DNA from: Bryobacteraceae bacterium
GTDB taxonomy: Bacteria > Acidobacteriota > Terriglobia > Bryobacterales > Bryobacteraceae
Assembly: GCA_025924475.1 (NCBI GenBank)
Contig: JAICIH010000019.1
Coordinates: forward strand, 1-32,365
Reading direction: 5' to 3'
Length of the DNA stretch: 32,365 nucleotides
This document shows positions 23,400 through 31,249 of the stretch, piece after piece (position 1 is the stretch's first letter; each line of letters begins with the position of its first letter). The notes beneath the pieces are model-generated. The model saw only the letters and a program-made list of their open reading frames with translations. It had not been told where the DNA came from and searched no databases. A program made the position numbers and the translations under genes.

Positions 23400-25172
23400 A
23401 TGGCCACCTCAGTCGAGAGCGAATTAAGCGTCGAAACCCAGGTTGTAACCTTCCCTTCGTTGGCGCTGGATTGCGGAGTCACTCTGCTGAATGTGGATGT
23501 CGCCTACGAGACTTATGGCACGCTCGACGCTGAGCGCAAAAACGCCATTTTGGTGCTCCACGCATTTTCAGGAGATGCTCACGCCGCCGGTATCAGCAAG
23601 GAAACAGGACTTCCTGGCTGGTGGTCGGCAATGATCGGCCCGGGGCTGGGGCTCGACACCCGCAAATATTTCGTCATCTCTTCGAACGTCCTGGGCGGTT
23701 GCCGTGGAACTACCGGGCCGAGTTCCATCGATCCGGCAGCCGGCGCGCCCTACGGCATGGGCTTTCCGGTCATCACCATCGGTGACATGGTCCGCCTGCA
23801 GAAATTGCTGATCGATTCCTTAGGGATCGAACGTCTCCTGGCCGTCGTCGGTGGATCGATGGGTGGTATGCAAGCTCTGGAATGGGCCGTTGCGTTTCCC
23901 GATGCGGTCGCCGCCGCGATCCCGATTGCCGCCACCTCACGCCACAGCGCCCAGCAGATTGCGTTCAACGAAGTCGGCCGCCAAGCCGTAATGGCCGACC
24001 CCGATTGGAACGACGGCAACTATTACGACCGCAAGCCTCCCGCGCGCGGCTTGGCGGTGGCCCGCATGGTGGGCCACATCACCTACATGAGCGATGCATC
24101 GATGCGTCAGAAATTTGGCCGCCGTCTCCGCGACAAGGACGCCTTCGGCTTCGATTTTTCGGCTGATTTCGAAGTGGAAAGCTACCTCCGCTATCGCGGC
24201 AGCCAATTTGTAACCCGTTTCGATGCAAATTCTTACCTATATATAACGAAGGCGATGGACTACTTCGATCTGTCCGCCGGCTATCCATCGTTGGCCGCCG
24301 CTTTCGAGCGCACTCGCGCGCGCTTTCTCGTCCTAAGCTTCACCTCGGATTGGTTGTACCCGACCTATCAATCTCTTGAGACCGTGAGCGCGCTGCGCAG
24401 CCGGAACATCGATACGGCGTTTTGCGAATTGCCCTCCAACTACGGGCACGATGCTTTCCTGGTCGAAAGTAAAGAGCAGAGTGAAATGGTCGTAGGTTTC
24501 CTCGAACGGGTCTATCGCGAGGAATGCGAAGACGGCCACGCCGGTAGCGCACAGAAGAAACCGGCTGCGCCCACGCCTCGTATTCTGGCTCGCCAGGATT
24601 ATGCCATGATCGCCGAGATTGTGGAACCGGGCTCGCACGTGTTGGATTTAGGCTGCGGGGAAGGCGAATTGCTCGCTTGGCTGCATGAGCACAAGCAAGT
24701 GCACGGATGGGGAGTCGAGATTGACGCGAGCAAGGTGCGGCGCGCCATCGCGCGCGGCGTTTCTGCATTTCAGGGCGATCTCGATCATGGCCTCGCGGAC
24801 TATCCCGATGGCACCTTCGACTATGTGATCCTCAGCCAGACGCTGCAGGAGATGCGCTATCCGCTGCGCATCCTTCGCGAGATGCTGCGCGTGGGTCGGC
24901 ATGGGATCGTGGCATTTCCGAATTTCGGCCATTGGACGACCCGGCTTTCGCATCTGGTGAGCGGCCGTTCCCCGCGCACCGCGCTATTCCCGTATGACTG
25001 GTACGAATCGCCGAACCTGCACTTTCTGACCATCGACGATTTCGTGTTGCTGTGCCGCGCCCAGAATTGGGTAATCGAGCGTCAGGTCTTTTTGCGCCGC
25101 GAGCGCAGCGTTGCACGCCTGCCCAACCTGTTGGCGGAAGTAGCGGTTTTTCTGATCCGCCCCGGCGGCTAA
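23400..25172 (+). CDS. Fused homoserine O-acyltransferase (MetX) and MetW
   Basis: A single 590-residue frame carrying two methionine-pathway proteins. Residues about 12-375 are MetX, an alpha/beta-hydrolase that acylates homoserine: VLHAFSGDAHAAG, GWWSAMIGPG, SSNVLGGCRGTTGPSS, nucleophile Ser153 in VVGGSMGGMQALEWA, Asp317 in FTSDWLYP and His350 in NYGHDAFL. Residues about 395-590 are MetW, a class I SAM-methyltransferase-fold protein: VLDLGCGEGELLAWL, WGVEID, GVSAFQGDLDHGLADYPDGTFDYVILSQTLQ, MLRVGRHGIVAFPNFGHW and LFPYDWYESPNLHFLTIDDF. A roughly 20-residue Ala/Pro/Lys-rich linker joins them. In proteobacteria metX and metW are usually separate adjacent genes. Acetyl-CoA is the more likely donor judging from the GGC-x-GTTGPSS region, but succinyl-CoA use is not excluded. 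No SAM riboswitch is seen in the 91-base leader region. Confidence 0.93.
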   Translation: MATSVESELSVETQVVTFPSLALDCGVTLLNVDVAYETYGTLDAERKNAILVLHAFSGDAHAAGISKETGLPGWWSAMIGPGLGLDTRKYFVISSNVLGGCRGTTGPSSIDPAAGAPYGMGFPVITIGDMVRLQKLLIDSLGIERLLAVVGGSMGGMQALEWAVAFPDAVAAAIPIAATSRHSAQQIAFNEVGRQAVMADPDWNDGNYYDRKPPARGLAVARMVGHITYMSDASMRQKFGRRLRDKDAFGFDFSADFEVESYLRYRGSQFVTRFDANSYLYITKAMDYFDLSAGYPSLAAAFERTRARFLVLSFTSDWLYPTYQSLETVSALRSRNIDTAFCELPSNYGHDAFLVESKEQSEMVVGFLERVYREECEDGHAGSAQKKPAAPTPRILARQDYAMIAEIVEPGSHVLDLGCGEGELLAWLHEHKQVHGWGVEIDASKVRRAIARGVSAFQGDLDHGLADYPDGTFDYVILSQTLQEMRYPLRILREMLRVGRHGIVAFPNFGHWTTRLSHLVSGRSPRTALFPYDWYESPNLHFLTIDDFVLLCRAQNWVIERQVFLRRERSVARLPNLLAEVAVFLIRPGG

Positions 25173-25233
25173 AGTCGATTAATCGTCGGCCTCCATTCCG
25201 CCGCAATTTATGCACGGCAATTGAGACTAGTCA

Positions 25234-25485
25234 TCAAACATTTTTGCCTAGGCCTGCAAGTATTGCCGCCGCCTCGTCCCTGCTGTCCTCACTGATGTCG
25301 CTCGGCCGAGAGGCGATGGCCTTCTTCAAGAGCGAGACGGCGGTGTTTGCGCGGCGGCGGTTCCGCAGATATATTTGAGCCAACTGCAGGCAAGCTTCCC
25401 CATCTCCCATCGCTACCGCTCGATCGAGCCAAGCAATGGCATCACGAGACTTGCCTTGTTTCCGCAATAATACTGACATATTCAC
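25234..25485 (-). pseudogene. Sel1/TPR-like repeat gene fragment
   Basis: An 83-residue frame (GTG start at 25485) with two helical-repeat units: LLRKQGKSRDAIAWLDRAVAMGDGEACLQLAQIYLRN and ANTAVSLLKKAIASRPS, followed by DEAAAILAGLGKNV. The pattern is that of Sel1/tetratricopeptide repeats, but families of this type normally have many more units and a leader. The frame stays open upstream to about 25551 without a start codon or ribosome site and still reads as plausible repeat sequence (SYRDGISAAVVNMSVLL), so the real N terminus appears lost. I read it as the 3' remnant of a larger gene, cut off next to the glycoside-hydrolase remnant. It may still be expressed as a short protein. Confidence 0.5.
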
Positions 25486-25526
25486 GACAGCTGCAGAAAT
25501 CCCATCGCGATATGAACATCTGTATC

Positions 25527-25680
25527 TAGCAGCAGGTCCACCTGCGAGTAGTCAAATTGTCCCGGCTTCGGCTCGAACTGTTCCCAATAGGTGGGTGTCT
25601 CCAGCGTATTGGCATGCAGGTATTCGATGGCAGGCCAGTCTGGAATTGCCCGATTGCGTGCCCAGCATCATAATCCGAAT
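25527..25680 (-). pseudogene. Frameshifted remnant of a beta-galactosidase-like glycoside hydrolase (GH35/GH42, DUF5597 type)
   Basis: Read on the minus strand, frame one gives IRIMMLGTQSGNS (25680-25643) and a second frame, starting at 25646, gives IPDWPAIEYLHANTLETP then TYWEQFEPKPGQFDYSQVDLLL (to 25527). Together these match, from memory, the N-terminal block of exported GH35/GH42-like beta-galactosidases: LMLG-x-QS-x-NSS, then W-x-x-I-x-x-LHANT, then YWE-x-x-EP-x-x-G-x-FD(F/Y)-x-x-VD. The linking 10 or so residues are missing and the frame changes there, and everything after VDLLL is absent. It is therefore a decayed fragment, not a gene. Confidence 0.6.
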
Positions 25681-25732
25681 GAGTACCTGTTTGGTTCCGG
25701 CTCGCCGGGTCAGTTAGGTCTTGGCGCAAAAT

Positions 25733-25791
25733 ACCGCTCCTTTTAGTCGTGGCTCGGTAACTGTTTCTGAGCCGTGACCGGAGGGAGCGGT
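25733..25791. repeat. Extragenic palindromic repeat copy B
   Basis: Left arm 25733-25755 begins ACCGCTCC and right arm 25769-25791 ends GGGAGCGGT; the arms pair at 17 of 23 positions, more with G-U pairs in RNA, around a 13-base loop. The right arm matches repeat copy A at 21420-21438. It abuts the stop codon of the carboxylesterase gene and could serve as its transcription terminator. Confidence 0.65.
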
Positions 25792-27474
25792 TTAGGTCAA
25801 TGCAGGTAGCGCTTTCCTGGCCTCCCGATCCGGGTCATTCTTCGCTTCGGAGGTATCGTCCAGAACCATCGTTTCCCCTCGCGCGGACGAGTACTTCGGC
25901 CAGTGAGGAAGACCGCGTCCATTTGGATTGCCCGTCTTCATAAACTGCAACAGCGCGCCCGCCATCTTGGCCGACAGCGCTCTCGGCCTTGCCCCGCCGC
26001 CGGTGTGAGTCAGCATCAAATCTGTGTTGTAGAACCAGAAACAAATGTCGAGGGTGTGGAACGCACCCATGTGGCCGTTGAATAAAGGAGGCTGCCAGGT
26101 GAACCAATCGACAAACACCGGCGCGGGTTGTTTCGATTTCGCATCCGCCAAGGCGACGACACTTTGCCGGTTGCTGCTCACCAGCGACCAGATGTCCACC
26201 GGTTTGCGTCCCGGGAACGCCTTTGCGTAGGCCTCCACTACATCCTTTGCTTTGTCTCCAAGGCCCGGACCGAAACCTGCTCTTTCCCTAACTCTTTCGA
26301 TAGCCTCCTCTAGCGTCATCGATTGCATCGACGGATCGCCCATACTCGGCGCTTGTTCGTTCTCAACCGAACTGATAATCATCGGCACCCCGGCTGCAGT
26401 CGGCGCAGCAACCGGGTAGTACGGATGCTGCGGCAAAGTTTTGCCATCCACAACCGGCGCGAATCCGCGCGTCAATCCCCCACCGCGACCGGCGTTCTTC
26501 GCCATCGCCTGCTGCACTCGCGCGGCAATGGCATAGAATTCTTTCCACGGCATTGCCTGTAGTTTCGCCAACTCATCCGGTGATAGTCCTGCTTCCTTGA
26601 CCACTGCGGCCCCAAGGTTCTCCGAATAGGTTTTGTCCCCGGCCTTCCGCGCGGCGCCGCTGAGCACAACAGCTTTGTGGAACAGTCCTTTCGCGCAAGG
26701 CATGGCCGTCAGAATACAAACTTTCGCGCCGCCACCAGACTGCCCGATGATCGTGACGTTACGGGGGTCGCCGCCAAAATTCGCAATGTTGTCGCGGACC
26801 CATTCAAGCGCGGCCACAATGTCCAACATGCCAACGTTCCCAGAATCCGCAAACTTTTCTCCACCTACGCCCGCCAGATTGCAGAACCCCAGAGGTCCTA
26901 GCCGGTGATTGATCGAACAAAACACCGCGTCGCCAAAACGCGCAAAGTTCTCGCCGTTGTATCCGTCCTGTTCAATCGCGTTCCCGCTGGTGAACCCGCC
27001 GCCGTGAATCCAAAACAGCACAGGCCGCTTCTTCCCATCGTTAATTCCTGGCGTCTGCACATTGATGCGCAGGCAATCTTCGTTTACGTCGCCGTAGTTC
27101 CAATGATCCCGAAACGAAGAGAATTGCCTCTGGTACCGGTTCTCCATGTTTTGCGGCGCCGAATTGCCCCACCAAACCGCCGGATACACATCCTTCCAGG
27201 GCTTCGGCTTCTGTGGCGGCATGAACCGGTTTGCGCCTGACGTGTCGGCTCCGTACGGCATCCCCAGGAAGTAATGGATCCCCCGCAGAACGTAACCCCT
27301 GACCTTGCCGTATTCAGTCTGAGTTAGCGCAATGTTCTCTCCTATGAGCAGACTCTGCTCATCCTGTTTTTCCGCGGCCATATGCGGGCTCGCGGTTACG
27401 GCCGTCGCGCCCAGCGCGATTCCAGCCGAACTCGTTCCAAATGTTGATACGAACTGGCGTCTGTTGGATTTCAT
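25792..27474 (-). CDS. Type B carboxylesterase, Tat-exported
   Basis: A 560-residue alpha/beta-hydrolase of the carboxylesterase/para-nitrobenzyl esterase family. The N terminus MKSNRRQFVSTFGTSSAGIALGATA has the twin-arginine pattern (NRRQFVS). The core shows GIHYFLGMPYGADTSGANRFMPP, NEDCLRINVQTP, PVLFWIHGGGFTSGN (oxyanion hole HGGGF) and NVGMLDIVAALEWVRDNIANFGGDP. The nucleophile elbow is IIGQSGGGAK, i.e. GQSGG rather than the common GESAG. Acid Glu is probably in SSVENEQAP and the catalytic His in MGAFHTLDICFW. GGAG lies 9 bases upstream of the ATG. Such enzymes hydrolyse aryl or acyl esters outside the cytoplasm; substrate unknown. The palindromic repeat follows the stop codon directly. 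The 135 bases upstream hold nothing I recognise. Confidence 0.9.
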   Translation of the reverse strand: MKSNRRQFVSTFGTSSAGIALGATAVTASPHMAAEKQDEQSLLIGENIALTQTEYGKVRGYVLRGIHYFLGMPYGADTSGANRFMPPQKPKPWKDVYPAVWWGNSAPQNMENRYQRQFSSFRDHWNYGDVNEDCLRINVQTPGINDGKKRPVLFWIHGGGFTSGNAIEQDGYNGENFARFGDAVFCSINHRLGPLGFCNLAGVGGEKFADSGNVGMLDIVAALEWVRDNIANFGGDPRNVTIIGQSGGGAKVCILTAMPCAKGLFHKAVVLSGAARKAGDKTYSENLGAAVVKEAGLSPDELAKLQAMPWKEFYAIAARVQQAMAKNAGRGGGLTRGFAPVVDGKTLPQHPYYPVAAPTAAGVPMIISSVENEQAPSMGDPSMQSMTLEEAIERVRERAGFGPGLGDKAKDVVEAYAKAFPGRKPVDIWSLVSSNRQSVVALADAKSKQPAPVFVDWFTWQPPLFNGHMGAFHTLDICFWFYNTDLMLTHTGGGARPRALSAKMAGALLQFMKTGNPNGRGLPHWPKYSSARGETMVLDDTSEAKNDPDREARKALPALT

Positions 27475-27609
27475 GTTTTCAGCTCCAATTGCGCAAAGGG
27501 CTTGGGATGCTTGCCCCTAAGTCGCACGATTGCTATCGTATGCCAGCCGCAACCGGCGAGCGCGATCGAGGGTCAATGTGATTTGAGTCCTCACACTCAG
27601 AACCTCGAT

Positions 27610-28245
27610 CTAGGCCGCCTTACGAAACGTCAAATTAATTCGTTTTCGGCCGAGCAAAGGGTGCTCAGCTTCTTTCAGCGGCAGCACGCCGTGATAACGC
27701 AGCCTCGCCGGACCTCCCCACACAACGACGTCGCCGTGCGTAAGAGACACCCGCATCGTTTTCTCCGCACGCTTCAATCCACCGAATAAAAACACTGCCG
27801 GTATCCCTAACGAAGCCGACACAATCGGCTGGCTGAAATCCCGCTCGTCCTTGTCCTGATGCAGCGACAACTTCGCACCTGGCTCATAGCGATTAATCAG
27901 GCAAGCATCCGGGACAAAATTGCTGAATCCGGCGCTCGCCGCTGCGCTGGTCGCAAGCAGCAGAAAAGCCGGCGGCATCGGCGGCCATGGATTGTGCGTC
28001 TCCGGATCCGCGGCATCGTAACGGTAACCGGTCTGATCCGTTACCCAACCCAAGGGCCCGCAGTTCGTCATCGCGACCGACATGCGATATCCGCCCGGAG
28101 TTGTCATGTGCCGGAACGGTGCTAGCTTTGCGACCTCTCCGAGCGCCGCCAGCAGTGCCGTCTCTTCCGGCAGCGCAAACCCGCGAAGCACCGCCGCCCC
28201 CTCGCCCAGCGACTCAGTCCAACCCTCAAACAGATTCCGCGTCAT
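27610..28245 (-). CDS. alkB: AlkB, 2-oxoglutarate/Fe(II) DNA dealkylation dioxygenase
   Basis: A 211-residue protein with the full AlkB core: MTTPGGYRMSVAMTNCGPLGWVTD, CLINRYEPGAKLSLHQDKDERDFSQPIVSASLG, VFLFGGLKR and HGDVVVWGGPARLRYHGVLPL. Iron ligands are His129 and Asp131 (HQD) and His185 (YHG); 2-oxoglutarate is bound by Arg in KRINLTFRKA. The closeness to the E. coli AlkB motif block suggests true repair activity on 1-methyladenine and 3-methylcytosine. The ATG at 28245 begins one base after the stop of the upstream 2OG-Fe(II) oxygenase gene (TAA-G-ATG), so it is translationally coupled; the upstream in-frame ATG at 28275 lies inside that gene and is less likely. Confidence 0.95.
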   Translation of the reverse strand: MTRNLFEGWTESLGEGAAVLRGFALPEETALLAALGEVAKLAPFRHMTTPGGYRMSVAMTNCGPLGWVTDQTGYRYDAADPETHNPWPPMPPAFLLLATSAAASAGFSNFVPDACLINRYEPGAKLSLHQDKDERDFSQPIVSASLGIPAVFLFGGLKRAEKTMRVSLTHGDVVVWGGPARLRYHGVLPLKEAEHPLLGRKRINLTFRKAA

Positions 28246-28246
28246 C

Positions 28247-28933
28247 TTACTTCGAGTCGTGAAAAATGATGCCAACCGTATGGCGCCGGCCCGACCGCAC
28301 CCGGCTCACGCCATGGCGGAGATTGACTCGATAAACGCCGCGCGTCCCGGCGACCGGCCGATGATGAACTGCGAAAACAACTCCGCTGCCTTGGCGAAGC
28401 GGCACGACCTCCGGGCGCGACTGCATGCGTGGCCGCTGCTCCGTCATGACGAATTCCCCGCCCTCGAAATCCTTGCCCGGCTCGGACAACAGAATCGCGA
28501 CCTGTAATGGAAACACATGCTCTCCGTAAAGGTCCTGATGGAGACAATTGTAGTCGCCTTCTTCGTACTGCAGCAGCAGCGGCGTCGGTTTGGTTTGTCC
28601 GGCCGCGTGGCAGCGCTCGAGAAACTCGCCGTGCGTTTCCGGATAACGTATGTCGATACCCATAGCTTTATTCCAGCGATTCGCAATAGGAACCAGATGC
28701 GGGTAAATCGAAGTCCTAAGTTCCGCAATCAGATCCGGCAGCGGATAACGGAAATACTTGTATTCGCCGCGCCCGAAACCGTGCCGCGCCATCACCACAC
28801 GGCTGCGAAAACAATCATCGTGCGAATATAGCCGCGCAATCGCCCGGCACTCTTCGCGAGAAATCAGATCCGCAAGCACCGCGCTGCCTTGCGCATCTAG
28901 ATCTTGTCCGACATTCGCCCAATTCCTTTGCAT
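28247..28933 (-). CDS. 2OG-Fe(II) oxygenase (prolyl-hydroxylase-like, COG3826 type)
   Basis: A 228-residue dioxygenase distinct from AlkB. The core contains VMARHGFGRGEYKYFRYPLP, a conserved ERCHAAGQTKPTPLLLQYEEGDYNCLHQDLYGEHVFPLQVAILLSEPGKDFEGGEFVMTEQRPR and HRPVAGTRGVYRVNLRHGVSRVRSGRRHTVGIIFHDS. Iron ligands are His132 and Asp134 (HQD) with distal His207 in NLRHGVS; an Arg near 217 binds 2-oxoglutarate. Members of this family are often found near ada/alkB, suggesting a part in alkylation response, but the substrate (protein, nucleic acid or small molecule) is unknown. It is the first gene of the pair with alkB. A weak GGATGA precedes the ATG. The divergent M20 gene starts 106 bases away. 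Confidence 0.88.
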   Translation of the reverse strand: MQRNWANVGQDLDAQGSAVLADLISREECRAIARLYSHDDCFRSRVVMARHGFGRGEYKYFRYPLPDLIAELRTSIYPHLVPIANRWNKAMGIDIRYPETHGEFLERCHAAGQTKPTPLLLQYEEGDYNCLHQDLYGEHVFPLQVAILLSEPGKDFEGGEFVMTEQRPRMQSRPEVVPLRQGSGVVFAVHHRPVAGTRGVYRVNLRHGVSRVRSGRRHTVGIIFHDSK

Positions 28934-28990
28934 TTCATCCCAATGTAGCCGTCATTTCTTCTCTGAGCACTCCGGTTCTTGCTGCCTAAA

Positions 28991-29013
28991 GAACCGCGCA
29001 CGTGAGTAAGCGG
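28991..29013 (+). repeat. Extragenic repeat copy C (half-palindrome)
   Basis: GAACCGCGCACGTGAGTAAG and three further bases match copy A (21415-21437) at 19 of 23 positions. On the minus strand it encodes LTHVRGS, the same peptide class as PLPHGRGS in copy A. It lies in the 105-base divergent gap between the 2OG-oxygenase and M20 peptidase genes. Confidence 0.5.
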
Positions 29014-29022
29014 GCCCTGCTC

Positions 29023-29028
29023 TATACT
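29023..29028 (+). promoter_or_regulatory. -10 element of the M20 dipeptidase gene (near-leaderless)
   Basis: TATACT ends 10 bases before the ATG at 29039, and no Shine-Dalgarno is present. The expected transcription start would lie within a few bases of the start codon. No -35 hexamer is recognisable; repeat copy C lies just upstream. Confidence 0.4.
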
Positions 29029-29038
29029 GACAAGCGAA

Positions 29039-30415
29039 ATGAGTGCCACCGTTGACGACTTTGTAAAGCGAAACGAAACTCGCTTTCTCGATGAGTTGCT
29101 CGAATTCTTACGTATTCCGAGCATCAGCACACTTCCGGAGCACCGGCCGGACATCGCGCGCGCCGCGCAATTCGTAGCCGATGGGCTGACTCGCGCCGGT
29201 CTGGAAAATGTCGAAGTCGTTCCGACGGACAAGCATCCGTTGGTGTACGCCGACTGGCTCAACGCGCCCGGAAAGCCAACCGTTCTCTGCTACGGCCATT
29301 ACGACGTGCAGCCGCCCGACCCGCTCGATCTATGGAAGACTCCTCCATTCGAGCCGAATATTCGCGATGGGAACATCTACGCGCGCGGCGCCTGCGACGA
29401 CAAAGGGCAGATGTACATGCACGTGAAAGCGATGGAAGCGCTGCGAAGTGTGCATGGCGGCAAGCTTCCGGTCAACGTTCGTTTTCTGGTCGAGGGCGAG
29501 GAAGAAGTGGGAGGCGAATCCATTTCGCGCTACGTTCCGCTGCATAAACAAAAGCTGAAGGCCGATGTCGCGCTCGTGTCGGACACAGAAATGTTTGCCG
29601 ACTGCGTGCCCACGCTGTGCATCGGCCTGCGCGGCTTGATCTATCTGGAAATCGAAGCGCGCGGGCCGGCCCGCGACCTGCACTCGGGTGTATATGGCGG
29701 CGCCGCTCCCAACGCCGTATATGGCCTCATCGAGCTCCTTGCGAAAGCCAAAGATGCCGACGGACACATCCAGATCCCCGGCCTGACCGATGACGTCATA
29801 CCCCCCGCGGCGGCGGAGCTGGAAAGCTGGAGCCGCCTGCCGTTTTCAGAAGAGGAATTTTTGCGCGATCAGGTGGGATCGTCGTCGTTGACAGGCGAAC
29901 CCGAGCAATCCGTGTTGGAACGCGTCTGGGCGCGACCGACCTTCGAGGTCCACGGTATCGCCGGCGGCTTCGCAAGCGCCGGAGCAAAGACCGTGATTCC
30001 GGCAAAAGCCGTCGCCAAAGTCAGTGTCCGTGTCGTCCCCAAGCAGAATCCCGAGAAAGTAGTCGCCTCCGTCAGGAAATGGGTAGCTTCCAATACGCCG
30101 AAAGGCATTCAGACCGAAGTCCGTGTCTTGAGTGCGTCGCCGGCAGCGGCTGTCAATCCGGATCACCCCGCCATCGCCGTAGCAGCCCGCGTATTTGGCG
30201 AAGTCATGGGCAGACCCACCGTCTTTACACGCGGCGGCGGATCGATTCCCATCGTCGGCGAATTCGCCGAGCATTTGGGAATTCCCACCGTACTCATGGG
30301 TTTCGGTCTGCCTGATGACGGCTTGCATTCTCCAAACGAAAAATACCGGATCGCCAACTACTACGCCGGCATTCGGACCATCGCCCGCTTCCTCGAAGAA
30401 TACGGCCGCGCCTGA
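29039..30415 (+). CDS. M20 family dipeptidase
   Basis: A 458-residue zinc peptidase of the M20/PepV-CNDP branch. Metal ligands and catalytic residues appear in order: His in LCYGHYDVQPPDPLDLW, bridging Asp in ARGACDDKGQM, catalytic Glu pair in FLVEGEEEVGGES, Asp in LVSDTEMF and the last His in LPDDGLHSPNEKY. The dimerisation/lid domain sits between, with ARDLHSGVYGGAAPNAV. Length and the PPDPLDLWKTPPFEP insertion match cytosolic dipeptidases acting on di- and tripeptides. There is no signal peptide, so a cytoplasmic role in peptide turnover is expected. Transcription is probably from the TATACT just upstream. The zinc-ribbon gene follows after 24 bases and may be on the same transcript or have its own start. 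Confidence 0.95.
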   Translation: MSATVDDFVKRNETRFLDELLEFLRIPSISTLPEHRPDIARAAQFVADGLTRAGLENVEVVPTDKHPLVYADWLNAPGKPTVLCYGHYDVQPPDPLDLWKTPPFEPNIRDGNIYARGACDDKGQMYMHVKAMEALRSVHGGKLPVNVRFLVEGEEEVGGESISRYVPLHKQKLKADVALVSDTEMFADCVPTLCIGLRGLIYLEIEARGPARDLHSGVYGGAAPNAVYGLIELLAKAKDADGHIQIPGLTDDVIPPAAAELESWSRLPFSEEEFLRDQVGSSSLTGEPEQSVLERVWARPTFEVHGIAGGFASAGAKTVIPAKAVAKVSVRVVPKQNPEKVVASVRKWVASNTPKGIQTEVRVLSASPAAAVNPDHPAIAVAARVFGEVMGRPTVFTRGGGSIPIVGEFAEHLGIPTVLMGFGLPDDGLHSPNEKYRIANYYAGIRTIARFLEEYGRA

Positions 30416-30439
30416 GTCACATGCTAAAATTCGTATTAC

Positions 30440-31189
30440 ATGTTGCAGGAGCTTGCTCTGGCGCTGCGTCTCCAGGCGCTTGACCGCAAGATCGTGAGTC
30501 TCGAAAACGAGATCGCGACCCTTCCCAAACACATTTCGGAAATCGAAAAGAGGCTCGAAGCGCATACGCGGCGATTGGAAGCCGACCGTTCCGCCTTGGC
30601 CGCCAACCAGCGCGACCGCAAAAAGCTCGAAGGCGATATCCAGCTTCATCAGCAAAAGATCTCCAAGCTTAGGGATCAGATGATGTCTGTGAAAACTAAC
30701 GAGCAATATCAGGCTTTCCAGCACGAAATCGCCTACGTTGAAGCCGAGATCCGCAAATCGGAAGACCGGATTCTCGATTTCATGGAGCAGTCCGAGCCGC
30801 TCGAAAAGAATGTGAAGGTCGCCGAGACTGCTCTGAAGGCGGAGCAGAAGGAAGTCGAAGCCGAAAAGACGCGTGCGCGTGAGCGCACTAAGATCGACGA
30901 GCAGGCGCTAAGCGAGCAACGCGCCGAGCGCCAGAAGATCGCTGGCCAGATGGACGCGAAGTTCTACGCCGAATACGAGCGCGTCCGCAAAAAAACGAAG
31001 AACACTCCTATCGCGGACGCCACCGAAGGACGCTGTGGCGCCTGCCAGATCGCTCTACGTCCGCAATTCTTTCAGGACCTGCGCCGGCAGGACAAAATCA
31101 TGTTTTGTGAAAGCTGTGGGCGGATGCTTACCTACAATCCCGTGGTGGATGTTGCCAGCGACGTAGCTGCCTCGCAGCAAATGGCCTGA
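30440..31189 (+). CDS. Coiled-coil protein with C-terminal C4 zinc ribbon (CT398/DUF164-like)
   Basis: A 249-residue cytoplasmic protein. Residues about 5-175 form a long antiparallel coiled coil (LQALDRKIVSLENEIATLPKHISEIEKRLEAHTRRLEADRSALAANQRDRKKLEGDI, then KLRDQMMSVKTNEQYQAFQHEIAYVEAEIRKSEDRILDFMEQ). The highly conserved VKTNEQYQAFQHEI loop is the signature of the family. The C terminus has a four-cysteine zinc ribbon (GRCGACQIALRP and MFCESCGRMLTY). Homologues such as Chlamydia CT398 and Helicobacter HP0958 bind nucleic acid or sigma-54/flagellar partners; no general role is established. No Shine-Dalgarno is present; TAAAAT (30425-30430) lies 9 bases before the ATG. Confidence 0.87.
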   Translation: MLQELALALRLQALDRKIVSLENEIATLPKHISEIEKRLEAHTRRLEADRSALAANQRDRKKLEGDIQLHQQKISKLRDQMMSVKTNEQYQAFQHEIAYVEAEIRKSEDRILDFMEQSEPLEKNVKVAETALKAEQKEVEAEKTRARERTKIDEQALSEQRAERQKIAGQMDAKFYAEYERVRKKTKNTPIADATEGRCGACQIALRPQFFQDLRRQDKIMFCESCGRMLTYNPVVDVASDVAASQQMA

Positions 31190-31249
31190 CCTTTTTCCCC
31201 CTCAGTTTCGGAAAGCCGCGCCGGACAAATTTGATATCCTCTGGGCGTT

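Noticed and set aside
28897..29262. A 121-residue minus-strand frame across the 2OG-oxygenase/M20 gap
   Set aside because: It translates repeat copy C and the antisense of the M20 gene; the LTHVRGS peptide is a repeat artefact.
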